Source of the DNA: Thermodesulfobacteriota bacterium | GTDB lineage: Bacteria > Desulfobacterota > UBA8473 | DNA length: 53,309 nt | NCBI GenBank assembly: GCA_040757775.1 | Contig: JBFLWQ010000024.1 | Span: forward strand, 1 to 53,309 | Direction of reading: 5' to 3' | Shown: positions 44,481 to 53,309 of the stretch, piece by piece | Layout: every line of letters starts with the position of its first letter | Numbering within the stretch: the first letter of the stretch is position 1 | Notes under the pieces: generated by a model | Database searches by the model: none | Told to the model about the DNA's origin: nothing | Seen by the model: only the letters and a program-made list of their open reading frames with translations | Program-made: the position numbers and the translations under genes

Positions 44481-45440
44481 ATGGAAGCGAGAATAATCGA
44501 AGAAATAAAGAGTAACAAAGCCTTTCTGATTGCCTCCCATATTAATCCAGAAGGCGATGCCATAGGTTCAGCCCTCGCCCTGGCAATTTCCTTGAACAAT
44601 ATTGGCAAAGAGGTAACGGTTTTTAATCAGGGCCCCATCCCCCGGAATCTCCAATTTCTGCCCATGAGTGCAGAGATTGTTCATAACCCCGATAAAATCG
44701 GGGTTAATTTTGATGTCGCTTTTGTTTTAGACTGTGGCGATCTTGATAGAGTAGGAAATGGAATTGAGAAGATAAGAAAAATAAGAAAAATAATAAATAT
44801 AGATCACCATATAACTAATAGTAAATTTGGTGATGTAATATTAGTTGATTCAGAATCCAGCTCTACTGCAGAACTCATATATAACGTTCTAAAGGAGATT
44901 CCCATTGAGGTTACATATGAGATTGCTCTTAACATCTATACTGCCATATTAACAGATACTGGTGCCTTTTGCAATTCTAATACAACTGAGGGGGCTTTTC
45001 ATATTGCGAGTGAGATGGTTAAAATGGGGGTCAATCCGTCTAGCGTGGCTGAGAAGATTTATAAACAAATGCCTGTTTCCAGGCTAAAATTATTGGGGCT
45101 GGTGTTAAATACATTAGAGATTTTAGACAATGGAAGGATAGCTTCCGTAGTGGCAAAGCTTTCACTGTTAAAAAAAACAGGGGCTACGCCAGAACTCACA
45201 GAAGATATAGTGAACTACCCTAGGTCTATTTCGGGTGTAAAAGTAGCAGTCTTGTTCAAAGAGGTATCCAAGAATCATTATAAGATTAGCCTCCGGTCCA
45301 ATAAAGATGTTGATGTTGCTGATATAGCCAGGGAATTCGGAGGAGGTGGCCACCCTAATGCTTCGGGTGGAAATGTCGGAGGCAGCCTGTTAGAAGTAAA
45401 GAGAAAGGTTTTTGAGGCTATTAGTAAAAGGTTGAGTTAG
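44481..45440 (+). CDS. nrnA: DHH-family oligoribonuclease / pAp phosphatase (NrnA-like)
   Basis: A 319-residue DHH/DHHA1 phosphoesterase with SHINPEGDAIGSALAL, FVLDCGDLDRVGN, INIDHHITNSKFG and the C-terminal FGGGGHPNASGG. NrnA-type enzymes degrade nanoRNA and dephosphorylate pAp. It starts four bases after the rbfA stop, and its stop overlaps the truB GTG, consistent with one operon. Confidence 0.92.
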   Translation: MEARIIEEIKSNKAFLIASHINPEGDAIGSALALAISLNNIGKEVTVFNQGPIPRNLQFLPMSAEIVHNPDKIGVNFDVAFVLDCGDLDRVGNGIEKIRKIRKIINIDHHITNSKFGDVILVDSESSSTAELIYNVLKEIPIEVTYEIALNIYTAILTDTGAFCNSNTTEGAFHIASEMVKMGVNPSSVAEKIYKQMPVSRLKLLGLVLNTLEILDNGRIASVVAKLSLLKKTGATPELTEDIVNYPRSISGVKVAVLFKEVSKNHYKISLRSNKDVDVADIAREFGGGGHPNASGGNVGGSLLEVKRKVFEAISKRLS

Positions 45441-46375
45441 TGAATGGTATATTAGTTATTGATAAACCCTCTGGGGTTACTTCTCATGATGTTGTGAAGA
45501 GGGTGAAAAGGTTGCTTAAGGTTCATAAAGCAGGGCATACAGGCACCTTGGACCCTCTGGCTACCGGCGTTCTTCCTGTTTGCATAAATGAAGCGACCAA
45601 GATAGTTCAATTTTTAATAAATGATGATAAAGAATACGAGGCAGATTTAAAGCTGGGTAGAGAAACGGATACACAGGATCTGTTTGGTAGAGTAATTAGA
45701 GAATCTTATCAGATTCCGGGAGATCACAATAAGATAATTGATACCTTTATAAGTTTTGAAGGTAATATTAAGCAAAAGCCGCCAGTATTTTCAGCCTTAA
45801 AGTATCAAGGGGCTCCCCTTTATAAATTGGCAAGAAGAGGTATATATGTTGATACTCCAGAGAGGGAGATAAACATCTTCAAAATTAATGTTACCAAGAT
45901 TGATCTTCCCTATGTTTCATTCAATGTGTCCTGTTCTAAAGGTACCTATATTAGAACATTATGTGCTGATATTGGTAAGAAATTAGGTTGTGGTGCCCAC
46001 CTGGTTAGGCTGAGAAGGATAAGAAGTGGTGGCTTTTATATCAAAGATTCTCATTCTTTGGATGAATTAGAGTGCCTGTTCAAAAATGGGGCAGTAAAAG
46101 ACAAAGTAATCCCATTAGATAGAGCTTTAAATAACTTGCCTCAAATAAGGGTGAGTGACGATCTGGCAAAAAGGGTTAGGCATGGTAAACAGATCATAAT
46201 CGACGATCTGAAAGGCATTTGTCTGTCACATATTAAGACAGGAGAAAGGCTGAGGATTACTTCCTTAAAAGATGATCTAATCGCTGTAGGCGAGTCTTTG
46301 ATAACTTCTCCATTAACTGACAAGGAAGAAGGGTGGGATATGGTTTGTAGATTGATTCGAGTTTTTAACACTTAA
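45440..46375 (+). CDS. truB: tRNA pseudouridine-55 synthase
   Basis: A 311-residue TruB with catalytic Asp38 in GHTGTLDPLATGVLPVC, GNIKQKPPVFSALKYQGAPL and CSKGTYIRTLCADIGKKLGC. It makes pseudouridine 55 in the tRNA T loop. GTG start overlapping the nrnA stop by one base. A ribF gene, often next in this operon, is absent here. Confidence 0.95.
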   Translation: MNGILVIDKPSGVTSHDVVKRVKRLLKVHKAGHTGTLDPLATGVLPVCINEATKIVQFLINDDKEYEADLKLGRETDTQDLFGRVIRESYQIPGDHNKIIDTFISFEGNIKQKPPVFSALKYQGAPLYKLARRGIYVDTPEREINIFKINVTKIDLPYVSFNVSCSKGTYIRTLCADIGKKLGCGAHLVRLRRIRSGGFYIKDSHSLDELECLFKNGAVKDKVIPLDRALNNLPQIRVSDDLAKRVRHGKQIIIDDLKGICLSHIKTGERLRITSLKDDLIAVGESLITSPLTDKEEGWDMVCRLIRVFNT

Positions 46376-46462
46376 TTGATACATCAAGAACATTCTTTAC
46401 AAAGAAAGGTATGTATGATAAAGATCGGTTAGATAATTTCTTGGAAAGGAGTATTAGAGATA

Positions 46463-46729
46463 ATGTTAGATACTCAGAAAAAGGAAAAATTGATAGGAGA
46501 ACACAGAGTTCACGATAAAGATACTGGATCACCAGAAGTCCAGATTGCCCTGTTGAGTGAGCGGATAAATTATCTCACGGAGCATTTTAAGGTACATAAA
46601 AAGGACCATCATTCACGCCGTGGGTTAATGAGACTCGTAGGCCAAAGAAGGCGATTGTTGGATTACCTGAAAAGAAAAGATACTGATCGGTATCGAAGTA
46701 TCATTGGTAAACTTGGTATAAGAAAATGA
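46463..46729 (+). CDS. rpsO: 30S ribosomal protein S15
   Basis: An 88-residue S15 ([39 protein letters not shown]), full length. It binds 16S rRNA early in 30S assembly and commonly precedes pnp. GGAAAGGAG lies upstream at slightly long spacing. The 87-base gap before it may hold a weak promoter (TTTACA near 46397). Confidence 0.97.
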   Translation: MLDTQKKEKLIGEHRVHDKDTGSPEVQIALLSERINYLTEHFKVHKKDHHSRRGLMRLVGQRRRLLDYLKRKDTDRYRSIIGKLGIRK

Positions 46730-46795
46730 GGCTATTTAGTTGAGTCCATTATTAAAGGATTTGGGTCTGATCTCAAATCCGTAAAGGAGATATGA

Positions 46796-48892
46796 TTGGA
46801 AATGATAGAAAGAGTCAGTGTAGATGTAAATGGAAGGCCCCTCTCTATTGAGACAGGAAAATTAGCAAAGCAAGCAAATGGATCGGTGCTTGTAACGTAT
46901 GGGGAGACAGTAGTATTGGTAACTGTTGTAGCAGACAAAAAGATTAGGGAGGGAGTTGATTTTCTGCCATTAACAGTGGACTATCAAGAGATGAATTATG
47001 CCGCTGGCAAAATCCCTGGTGGTTTCTTCAAACGTGAAGGCCGTTCCAGTGAAAAGGAAATACTTACTTCAAGATTTATCGACAGACCTATACGGCCTCT
47101 CTTTCCAGATGGATATTTTTATGAAACTCAGATTATTGCGACGGTCTTATCCGCAGATCAAGAAAATGAATCAGATACACTGGCAATGATTGGTGCTTCT
47201 GCTGCTTTGGAGATTTCTGATATCCCCTTTACAGGTCCGTTGGCAGGGGTAAGGATAGGCAGGATTGATGGTGAGCTTATATGTAATCCAACAAATTCAC
47301 AGCTAAAGAACAGTGACCTTGATCTTCTCGTATCGGGGACACGGGATGCAGTAGTTATGGTGGAAGGTGGAGCGAATATCCTTCCCGAGGATGTGATGCT
47401 GGATGCTATATGGTATGCGCACGAATCCATGCAGCCAATCCTGACAATTCAGGAAGAACTGAAAAGAATTGTAGGAAAACCGAAGAGGGAGATTACAGTA
47501 AAGGTAATAGAACCTGAATTCAAAGAGAAGGTTGAGAATTTGGCTCATGAAAAGCTCACTAAGGCGATAAGAATACCTGCGAAGCTTGAAAGATACAAGA
47601 TGTTTGATGAGGTCAAACAACAGATCATAGAGGAACTCTTGCCAGCGCACGAAGGAAGAGAAGAAGAAATAAAAGAACTTATTGAGAAGTTAAAGAAGAA
47701 ACTGGTACGAGAAATGTATATATCGGAGAAAAAACGAATCGATGGCAGAGGCTTTAATGATATAAGGCCCATTACCTGTGAGGTGGGAGTCTTACCGCGA
47801 ACCCATGGTTCTGCTTTGTTCACCAGGGGTGAAACGCAGGTAATGGCAGCTACAACTCTTGGGACAGCATCAGATGAAAAGAAGATAGAATCCATTTTTG
47901 GAGACAGCTACAAGTCTTTCATGCTGCATTATAATTTTCCGCCTTTTTCCGTAGGAGAGGTTAAGTTCTTGAGGGGCCCCGGCAGAAGAGAGATTGGACA
48001 TGGCGCTTTAGCTGAGAGGGCAATTGTCAGGGTATTGCCTTCCAATGAGGATTTTCCATATACAATTAGACTTGTTTCTGATGTTTTAGAATCAAATGGT
48101 TCTTCTTCTATGGCTACCGTATGTGGAGGAATACTTTCCCTGATGGACGCTGGAGTTCCCATAAAAACCCATGTGGCGGGGATAGCCATGGGTTTGATGA
48201 AAGAAAATGAAGATGTTATTGTATTGTCAGATATCCTGGGAGATGAAGACCATATAGGTGATATGGACTTTAAAGTTACTGGTACTGAGGATGGTGTTAC
48301 CGCCCTTCAGATGGATATAAAGATTAAAGGGGTTACTAAAGATATACTCGAAAAGGCTCTTTATCAAGCTAAAGAGGGCCGACTCTATATATTAGATAAG
48401 ATGAAAGCCACAATTTCTAAGCCCAGAGAGTCTTTATCCATCTATGCCCCAAGGATTATTACTATGGAGATTAATCCAGATAAGATTCGAGATGTAATTG
48501 GTCCTGGTGGAAAGGTTATCAGAAATATAGTTGAGAAAACAGGAGCAAAGATAGACATTGATGACTCAGGTAAGATAAATATAGCATCAGCCGATAGCAG
48601 AGCTGGTGATAAGGCAATTGAGATGATTAAAGAGATATGTCAAGAGGTTCAGGTGGAAGAGATTTATATGGGAAAAGTTAAGAAAATCATGAACTTTGGG
48701 GCATTTGTTGAGATTCTTCCTGGAGTTGATGGTTTGGTCCATATATCTCAGTTGTCAACAGAGCGGGTCAAGGATGTAAGGGATGTGCTTAAGGAGGGTG
48801 ATGAGGTTTTAGTTAAAGTTTTAGGTATCGATGAGGCCGGAAGGATCAAACTCAGTCGCAAAGAAGCGTTAGGAATGACTCGTAAAGAGTAA
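46796..48892 (+). CDS. pnp: Polyribonucleotide nucleotidyltransferase
   Basis: A 698-residue PNPase with two RNase PH domains ([20 protein letters not shown] and [15 protein letters not shown]), KH domain ([20 protein letters not shown]) and C-terminal S1 domain ([20 protein letters not shown]). It degrades RNA 3' to 5' by phosphorolysis. A TTG start at 46796 is six bases from AAGGAGA; an in-frame ATG at 46802 is an equally possible start. Confidence 0.96.
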   Translation: MEMIERVSVDVNGRPLSIETGKLAKQANGSVLVTYGETVVLVTVVADKKIREGVDFLPLTVDYQEMNYAAGKIPGGFFKREGRSSEKEILTSRFIDRPIRPLFPDGYFYETQIIATVLSADQENESDTLAMIGASAALEISDIPFTGPLAGVRIGRIDGELICNPTNSQLKNSDLDLLVSGTRDAVVMVEGGANILPEDVMLDAIWYAHESMQPILTIQEELKRIVGKPKREITVKVIEPEFKEKVENLAHEKLTKAIRIPAKLERYKMFDEVKQQIIEELLPAHEGREEEIKELIEKLKKKLVREMYISEKKRIDGRGFNDIRPITCEVGVLPRTHGSALFTRGETQVMAATTLGTASDEKKIESIFGDSYKSFMLHYNFPPFSVGEVKFLRGPGRREIGHGALAERAIVRVLPSNEDFPYTIRLVSDVLESNGSSSMATVCGGILSLMDAGVPIKTHVAGIAMGLMKENEDVIVLSDILGDEDHIGDMDFKVTGTEDGVTALQMDIKIKGVTKDILEKALYQAKEGRLYILDKMKATISKPRESLSIYAPRIITMEINPDKIRDVIGPGGKVIRNIVEKTGAKIDIDDSGKINIASADSRAGDKAIEMIKEICQEVQVEEIYMGKVKKIMNFGAFVEILPGVDGLVHISQLSTERVKDVRDVLKEGDEVLVKVLGIDEAGRIKLSRKEALGMTRKE

Positions 48893-48930
48893 TGGATTGA
48901 AAGGTTCTTTGAATTAGAAAACAGGACAAG

Positions 48931-50187
48931 ATGTATCAAAAGACTACCTTAGACAATGGGATTAGGATAGTAACTGAAGATGTACCGTACGTTAATTCCG
49001 TTTCTATTGGTGTTTGGGTTGTCCTTGGGTCCCGCGACGAAAAGAGGAATGAGAATGGCATATCCCATTTTATTGAACATATGCTCTTTAAAGGGACCAA
49101 AAATAGGACAGCAATGCAGATTGCAAAAGAGATAGACTCTGTTGGTGGCATATTAAATGCCTGTACCAGTAAGGAATATACGAGTTTTTATGCAAAAGTA
49201 TTGACTAAAGACCTTCCTCTTGCCATAGACCTCCTCTCCGATATCCTTCTTAAATCCACCTTTGATCCTAAAGAGATTGATAAAGAAAGACAGGTAATAC
49301 TTCAGGAAATCTGTATGGTAGAAGATACTCCAGATGAGTATATCCAGGAACTATTTAACAGGGTATTTTTTCGTGAACATCCCTTGGGTTATCCAGTCAT
49401 TGGAGAGCCAGAGACAGTTGGCACTATAGATAGGGACAGGATGATCAATTTTTTCAAAGAGTATTATACCTCCAACAGAATAATCATCGCAGTTTGCGGG
49501 AATGTTAAGCATGACGAAGTTGTTAGGATGATCGAGGATGACTTTGGTAGCCTACCGAAAAAGGATGGATATACAGCCAAAGATTTACCAAATCCAATTT
49601 CTCAAGTCTTGATTCAAGAAAAAGAACTTGAACAAATTCATATCTGTCTTGGAAGCAAAGGGCCTTCACAAACTCATCCACTGAGATATGCAAGCTATAT
49701 TCTGAATGCTGTGCTGGGTGGAGGGATGAGTTCACGTTTATTCCAAGAAATAAGGGAAAAAAGAGGGTTAGTTTATTCAGTGTATTCTTATATGTCAGCA
49801 TATTTTGATACGGGGCTGTTCACAATATACGCTGGTACCGATGGAGATGCCTTAAGGAAGGTGATTAAATTGGTTATAAAGGAACTTAAGGGGCTTAAAA
49901 TCAATGCCCTGAAAAAAAGGCAACTACAAATGGCAAAAGAACAACTTAAAGGAAATCTGATACTAGCGTGTGAAAATATTGATAACAGGATGAGCAGGCT
50001 TGCCAAGAGTGAGATATATTTCGGGAAGTTTATTACCGTAGATGAGATAATCAATGGTATTGAAAAGGTGACTTCAGAGGAGATTACCCACTTGGCAGAG
50101 GAGATCTTTAATAAGGACTACCTCTCACTGGCCGTTCTTGGGCATATGAAAGAAAAGGATTTTACAAACGACCTATTGGAGGTTTGA
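48931..50187 (+). CDS. M16-family zinc peptidase (processing-peptidase-like)
   Basis: A 418-residue M16B peptidase with the inverted zinc motif HFIEH (His46, Glu49, His50) and distal Glu in the E-rich helix, plus the C-terminal half (GGGMSSRLFQEIREKRGLVY). Homologues follow pnp in many bacteria (YmxG/MlpA type). It is the last gene of the operon and ends 55 bases from the convergent amidohydrolase gene. Confidence 0.92.
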   Translation: MYQKTTLDNGIRIVTEDVPYVNSVSIGVWVVLGSRDEKRNENGISHFIEHMLFKGTKNRTAMQIAKEIDSVGGILNACTSKEYTSFYAKVLTKDLPLAIDLLSDILLKSTFDPKEIDKERQVILQEICMVEDTPDEYIQELFNRVFFREHPLGYPVIGEPETVGTIDRDRMINFFKEYYTSNRIIIAVCGNVKHDEVVRMIEDDFGSLPKKDGYTAKDLPNPISQVLIQEKELEQIHICLGSKGPSQTHPLRYASYILNAVLGGGMSSRLFQEIREKRGLVYSVYSYMSAYFDTGLFTIYAGTDGDALRKVIKLVIKELKGLKINALKKRQLQMAKEQLKGNLILACENIDNRMSRLAKSEIYFGKFITVDEIINGIEKVTSEEITHLAEEIFNKDYLSLAVLGHMKEKDFTNDLLEV

Positions 50188-50241
50188 CGGGTTACTTTCC
50201 GCTTAATTCTACCCCGAACTATCGTTTGAAGATAAATGTGT

Positions 50242-51123
50242 CTAAATATATTCGTGAAACAACCTTTCTGCGTTTTTATAAAATATTTTCTCGTAAAATG
50301 AATAGTCCATCCCCCGTTCTAACCACCCTAAGACACTATTTCGGTAATCATAAGGGATATTCGGAAAATCACTCCCAAACAGGATACGGTCCGAAATCTC
50401 ATAGAGTCTTTCGTTGCTCACAGAGCGCATTTTATCATCAAAGACAGTATTGTTCTTGACGCATATCATCGCACTGTCGAAATAGAGGTTCGGATACTCT
50501 TTTGTGAGAGACCACATCGCTTCATACTCGTCAGTACCCATATGGGGAACAACTACCTTCATTTCAGGATACTCTTCCATTAGATGTTCCAAATATTTAA
50601 CACCCGTATAAGGGCTTTGCAAATTTGTTTCAGGAAAGTAATTTGTATACGTCGGTCCCGTACCTACGTGGATCAACAACACTTTGTCATATTCTATTAT
50701 TTTATCATAAATGGGTTTCATTCGTTGGTCATATACATAGAAGTCCGTTACCATAAGTTGGAGTTTAATGCCCTCAAAGCCTAATTCACCTAGTATCCGG
50801 TCTGTCTCTTCCACCCTGTCTTCATCACCAGGGTGGATTGTTCCGAAAGGGATAGCTATGCCTTTCAATTGAGGAGACGAACAGAAGGAATATGTCCAGT
50901 CATTCATTGAACGAGCGACGCCACGTTTGTGGGCATAATTGAGCGTTAAAAAGTGTTTGACCTTAAAGTCTGATACCAGTTTAAAAGCGAGATTTTCAGC
51001 CGTGTCTTTAAGGTAAATCGGCCAATAGTAATCCTCGAAGTACTTCCAAATAGAATCTAATAAATTTCGAGGGAAAAAATGCACATGGACATCGAAATAT
51101 TGAAAATCGTCATATTGTATCAT
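50242..51123 (-). CDS. TIM-barrel amidohydrolase (amidohydrolase 2 family)
   Basis: A 293-residue metal-dependent hydrolase: HxH (His13, His15) in FDVHVHFF, Glu/Gly in GFEGIKLQ, His in LLIHVGTG, His in VVPHMG and Asp in LFGSDFPNIPYDY. These are the metal ligands of the ACMS-decarboxylase-like amidohydrolases, which act as hydrolases or decarboxylases. The substrate is unknown. It is the last of a minus-strand run starting with the SagB-like gene, separated from the middle gene by 77 bases. Confidence 0.85.
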   Translation of the reverse strand: MIQYDDFQYFDVHVHFFPRNLLDSIWKYFEDYYWPIYLKDTAENLAFKLVSDFKVKHFLTLNYAHKRGVARSMNDWTYSFCSSPQLKGIAIPFGTIHPGDEDRVEETDRILGELGFEGIKLQLMVTDFYVYDQRMKPIYDKIIEYDKVLLIHVGTGPTYTNYFPETNLQSPYTGVKYLEHLMEEYPEMKVVVPHMGTDEYEAMWSLTKEYPNLYFDSAMICVKNNTVFDDKMRSVSNERLYEISDRILFGSDFPNIPYDYRNSVLGWLERGMDYSFYEKIFYKNAERLFHEYI

Positions 51124-51200
51124 TTTTATCTACCGTTATCGGGTTCTCTCCGGTTTAAAAGATAGTTTTAGAAAAGTATCCCTAATAGCGAATTCATAAA

Positions 51201-52151
51201 TTATAAATCTATCTTTTCCAAGACGGCTGCCGCTAAGAGAGGGACCATTATTTCATGGTGTCCGATTAGGGAGTATCCCATGCCAACCCCTAATGTTGGT
51301 CTTTTTACCACATTAGTTAAAGGGCGGTAGTGTTGGATAAAGTCCATATTAACAGTGGTAAAGTCCTTTACATTAAAACCGAGATTACGAACCAAGGTCA
51401 AAGCTTTCAAGAATACCTCCGGCAATATTACTGAGGAACCTATATTTAAATAGATCCCCTTTTCTATGCTGGATATTATGGAAGAAAATAGACGAAAGTC
51501 CAGGTGAGAGCCTTTCCCAATAGCGGCACCGTTGCAAGAGGGATGCATGTGGATTATATCCGTTCCAATGGCTACGTGAACCGTGATAGGCACCCTTAAT
51601 CTGATGCCAGAAGCCAGGATACTCAAGTTATTATATGGGAGATCAAGTTCCATTAGTTTTTTTCCTACTGACTCTCCAATTCCCCAACCTTTTTCTGCAC
51701 CCTGAGAAATGGCACCATTTATTACTGTAGCTGTCTCATCTGCCATGCCGAAAGAGCCTTCTCTTAAACCGTTACTCACATCTTCTGAGGTTTTGCCTGT
51801 CATAGCAATCTCTGAGTCGTGAATGACCCCAGCTCCATTTAAGGCAATGGAGCTTATTATCCCTTTTTCCATAAGATCTATAATGACAGGGTTTAGCCCA
51901 ACCTTTATAACATGGGCTCCAAGGGCAAAGACTATTATACTTTGATTCTTATATGCTGCTGTAATTCTAGAAACAACCTCCTTTAAGTCCTTGGCAGCCA
52001 GAATATCAGGGAGGCCCTCCATAAATTCGCTGAAACTGCCATGCCTGGCAAAAACCTTCCCGAAATCTTCGGTAATTACCTTGCTTTTTCTCTCTTTTAT
52101 TGAATAGCTTTTAACCTTGTCCAGTTTTATATATCTAAACTCATTCTTCAT
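51201..52151 (-). CDS. Conserved protein of unknown function (Rossmann-like)
   Basis: A 316-residue protein, not recognised with confidence. Conserved-looking blocks are VFALGAHVIKVGLNPVIIDL, ALNGAGVIHDSEIAMTGKTS, EDVSNGLREGSFGMADET and IGTDIIHMHPSCNGAAIGKG, with several glycine-rich turns and histidines that could bind a metal or nucleotide. No signal peptide or membrane helix. It starts two bases after the SagB-like stop, so the pair are tightly coupled. A role linked to the nitroreductase is inferred only from position. Confidence 0.7.
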   Translation of the reverse strand: MKNEFRYIKLDKVKSYSIKERKSKVITEDFGKVFARHGSFSEFMEGLPDILAAKDLKEVVSRITAAYKNQSIIVFALGAHVIKVGLNPVIIDLMEKGIISSIALNGAGVIHDSEIAMTGKTSEDVSNGLREGSFGMADETATVINGAISQGAEKGWGIGESVGKKLMELDLPYNNLSILASGIRLRVPITVHVAIGTDIIHMHPSCNGAAIGKGSHLDFRLFSSIISSIEKGIYLNIGSSVILPEVFLKALTLVRNLGFNVKDFTTVNMDFIQHYRPLTNVVKRPTLGVGMGYSLIGHHEIMVPLLAAAVLEKIDL

Positions 52152-52152
52152 T

Positions 52153-52917
52153 TTATCTCCCCACCGCCATTATATAGATCACCGTTTCTTCTTTTCCATC
52201 TAACATTAAAAGCCTGTTTACTTCTTCATCAAATAGGGCGCCTACTGCACAGCAACCAACATTAAGCCCCTCTGCAGCAAGGGTGACATTTTCTCCTATA
52301 TGACCAGCGTCAAGGTATATATAGCGGTAGGCTCGCTGTCTATACTTCCATTTACAACGATAGGTAACAGCGGTAAAAATAAATACTACACTTGCCAAAG
52401 CAAGCATATTCTGCTCTAGCCCCGCCCTTGCTATCTGGGACCCAAAATTTCCCTTTTGCAGTAACTCCAAATAGTGTTTCCTTATATTGTAATGATAAAT
52501 TCCCTGTTCTATCCTATCCACGTAGTTAACCACCGGGTATGTCTCAATAGGATAAAGGGCACCGGCAGAAGGAGAGGAACGGAGTTGATATGCTCCAATA
52601 TCGGCAGTTATCCCCTGGGCAGACCAAAGGAGCTGAGAGAGTTCAGAGGTAGATATGGGAGTGCCGTTGAAATCCCTAAAGGATCTGCGTCGGGCTAATA
52701 TCTCCCATAAGCCTTTACCACCGTCTGTTTCGGGGTTAGGAAGCTGTACATGGAGACAATCAGGGTATTCTTTGTATATATCAGGTTTAAAACCGAAGTC
52801 CAGATGTCCACCGGTCATCCGATCTCGATGATATTTGGTGATCTCTTGAAAGAGGTCTCCTATCCTATCCTTCAGGCTATTATCAATTTCAGAATCTTTT
52901 TTCATTTGAAAATGCAC
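52153..52917 (-). CDS. SagB/ThcOx-type nitroreductase family oxidoreductase
   Basis: A 254-residue FMN-dependent nitroreductase-fold protein with ILARRRSFRDFNGTPIS, LSQLLWSAQGITAD, LRSSPSAGALYPIETYPVVN, GIYHYNIRKHYLELL and YIYLDAGHIGENVTLAAEGL, the SagB family pattern. Some SagB enzymes oxidise azolines in peptide maturation; many stand-alone members have no known peptide. No YcaO or precursor-peptide gene is visible nearby. It heads a minus-strand unit with the unknown protein and the amidohydrolase. Confidence 0.88.
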   Translation of the reverse strand: MHFQMKKDSEIDNSLKDRIGDLFQEITKYHRDRMTGGHLDFGFKPDIYKEYPDCLHVQLPNPETDGGKGLWEILARRRSFRDFNGTPISTSELSQLLWSAQGITADIGAYQLRSSPSAGALYPIETYPVVNYVDRIEQGIYHYNIRKHYLELLQKGNFGSQIARAGLEQNMLALASVVFIFTAVTYRCKWKYRQRAYRYIYLDAGHIGENVTLAAEGLNVGCCAVGALFDEEVNRLLMLDGKEETVIYIMAVGR

Positions 52918-52924
52918 CTATTTC

Positions 52925-53035
52925 TGTCATTGCGAACCCGCCAGAGGCGGATAAAGCAATCCCAGCCTTTACAACAGCACACTTAAGTGTGCTGTTGTAA
53001 AGGCGCTCGCCTATTGCAAACTCCTCGCAAAGACA
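52925..53035. repeat. Nested palindrome: perfect 40-base core within a GTCATTGCGA repeat
   Basis: The core at 52965-53004 is a perfect palindrome with 20-base arms, centre ACTTAAGT, containing AACAGCACACTT / AAGTGTGCTGTT. The flanks GTCATTGCGAA and CTCGCAAAGAC are the arms of the repeat type seen at 13984-14119. One palindrome seems to have inserted into another. The 53036-53183 stretch shows nothing recognised. Confidence 0.75.
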
Positions 53036-53183
53036 TTTTCCTTATTCTTTGTGTCTCTTTGAGGCATGTAAGTTTCATTTGATTAATAGGCTTATACCCG
53101 ATTTGTTTATAAGCATATTAACTTTAAGGTCTGGTAACATATTTTCAAAAAACAGTTAAAAAGTCAAGTCATAACAAAGAGCC

Positions 53184-53309
53184 TGTCAGAAACAAATAAA
53201 CTGTCCTGTATTGTAGCACATAATCTGTCCGGTTTACAATGGTCACCAGTGGAGGTGACGTATGGGACGGACAGAGATATTACAGGAGGTTCGGAAGATG
53301 CGATTTGAA
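53184..53309 (+). mobile_element. Start of a transposase gene and its IS end (partial)
   Basis: ATG at 53262 after GGAGGTGA opens a frame (MGRTEILQEVRKMRFE) that runs off the window; this N-terminus is typical of ISNCY/IS1202-like transposases of deltaproteobacteria (from memory). A possible IS end begins near TGTCAG at 53184. GTCACC (53242-53247) pairs with GGTGAC (53254-53259), which partly hides the ribosome binding site. Confidence 0.55.

Noticed and set aside
50184-50459. 91-residue plus-strand ORF after the M16 peptidase
   Set aside because: It is the shadow of the amidohydrolase gene, which has all metal-ligand motifs on the other strand.
51201-52151. Deoxyhypusine synthase
   Set aside because: Some glycine-rich segments look vaguely similar, but none of the DHS signatures I know could be found, so no name is given.

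Overview
The window looks like a piece of the chromosome of a strictly anaerobic, moderately AT-rich bacterium, most likely from the Desulfobacterota (former Deltaproteobacteria, Syntrophia-like). This is inferred from gene content; no search was run. The clues are a Wood-Ljungdahl methyl-branch cluster with heterodisulfide-reductase-type electron transfer, two UGA-encoded selenoproteins, an ETF plus membrane ETF:menaquinone oxidoreductase module, a tungstate ABC transporter and a FadR-like regulator.

Region 1 (1-4.8 kb) is an accessory island, almost all on the minus strand. It has the tail of an IS1595-like transposase, a zeta-toxin-like kinase with a small partner protein, a second orphan copy of that partner, two further antitoxin-like genes, a broken PIN (VapC-like) toxin, a DinJ/YafQ pair and an AAA/DUF4143 ATPase. 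Four copies of one ~80-180 bp repeat separate the modules.

Region 2 (5-29.4 kb, plus strand) is the metabolic core: class I fructose-1,6-bisphosphatase, a cytosolic PAS histidine kinase, then metF1-hdrC-hdrB-hdrA-mvhD(Sec)-metV-metF2, a response regulator, a REC-PAS-histidine kinase, a CooC-type nickel ATPase, a ketopantoate-reductase-like gene, a two-gene selenocysteine formate dehydrogenase (NAD(P)-binding subunit and FdhA), a FadR-like TetR regulator, etfB, etfA and a membrane Fe-S oxidoreductase. Together these can link formate oxidation or CO2 reduction, methylene-tetrahydrofolate reduction and acyl-CoA-derived electrons. A near-identical FadR-type box lies just downstream of the -10 of two similar promoters, one before metF1 and one before the FadR-like gene. 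It suggests that one acyl-CoA-responsive repressor controls both its own gene and the methylene-THF reductase/Hdr cluster. This is the most interesting signal in the window.

Region 3 (29.5-38.8 kb) holds a K+ channel/TrkA protein, a zinc-ribbon membrane protein and hpt (minus strand), a porin-like outer-membrane protein, a lipoprotein, tupABC (tungstate uptake, fitting a W/Se formate dehydrogenase) and ilvD.

Region 4 (39-50.2 kb) is the conserved tRNA-rimP-nusA-infB-ylxP-rbfA-nrnA-truB-rpsO-pnp-M16 peptidase operon. A terminator-like hairpin sits in its leader.

Region 5 (50.2-53.3 kb) has a minus-strand trio (SagB-type nitroreductase, an unrecognised conserved protein, a TIM-barrel amidohydrolase), palindromic repeats and the start of another transposase. 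Several families of short palindromic repeats occupy the intergenic gaps throughout; some show paired substitutions that preserve the hairpin.
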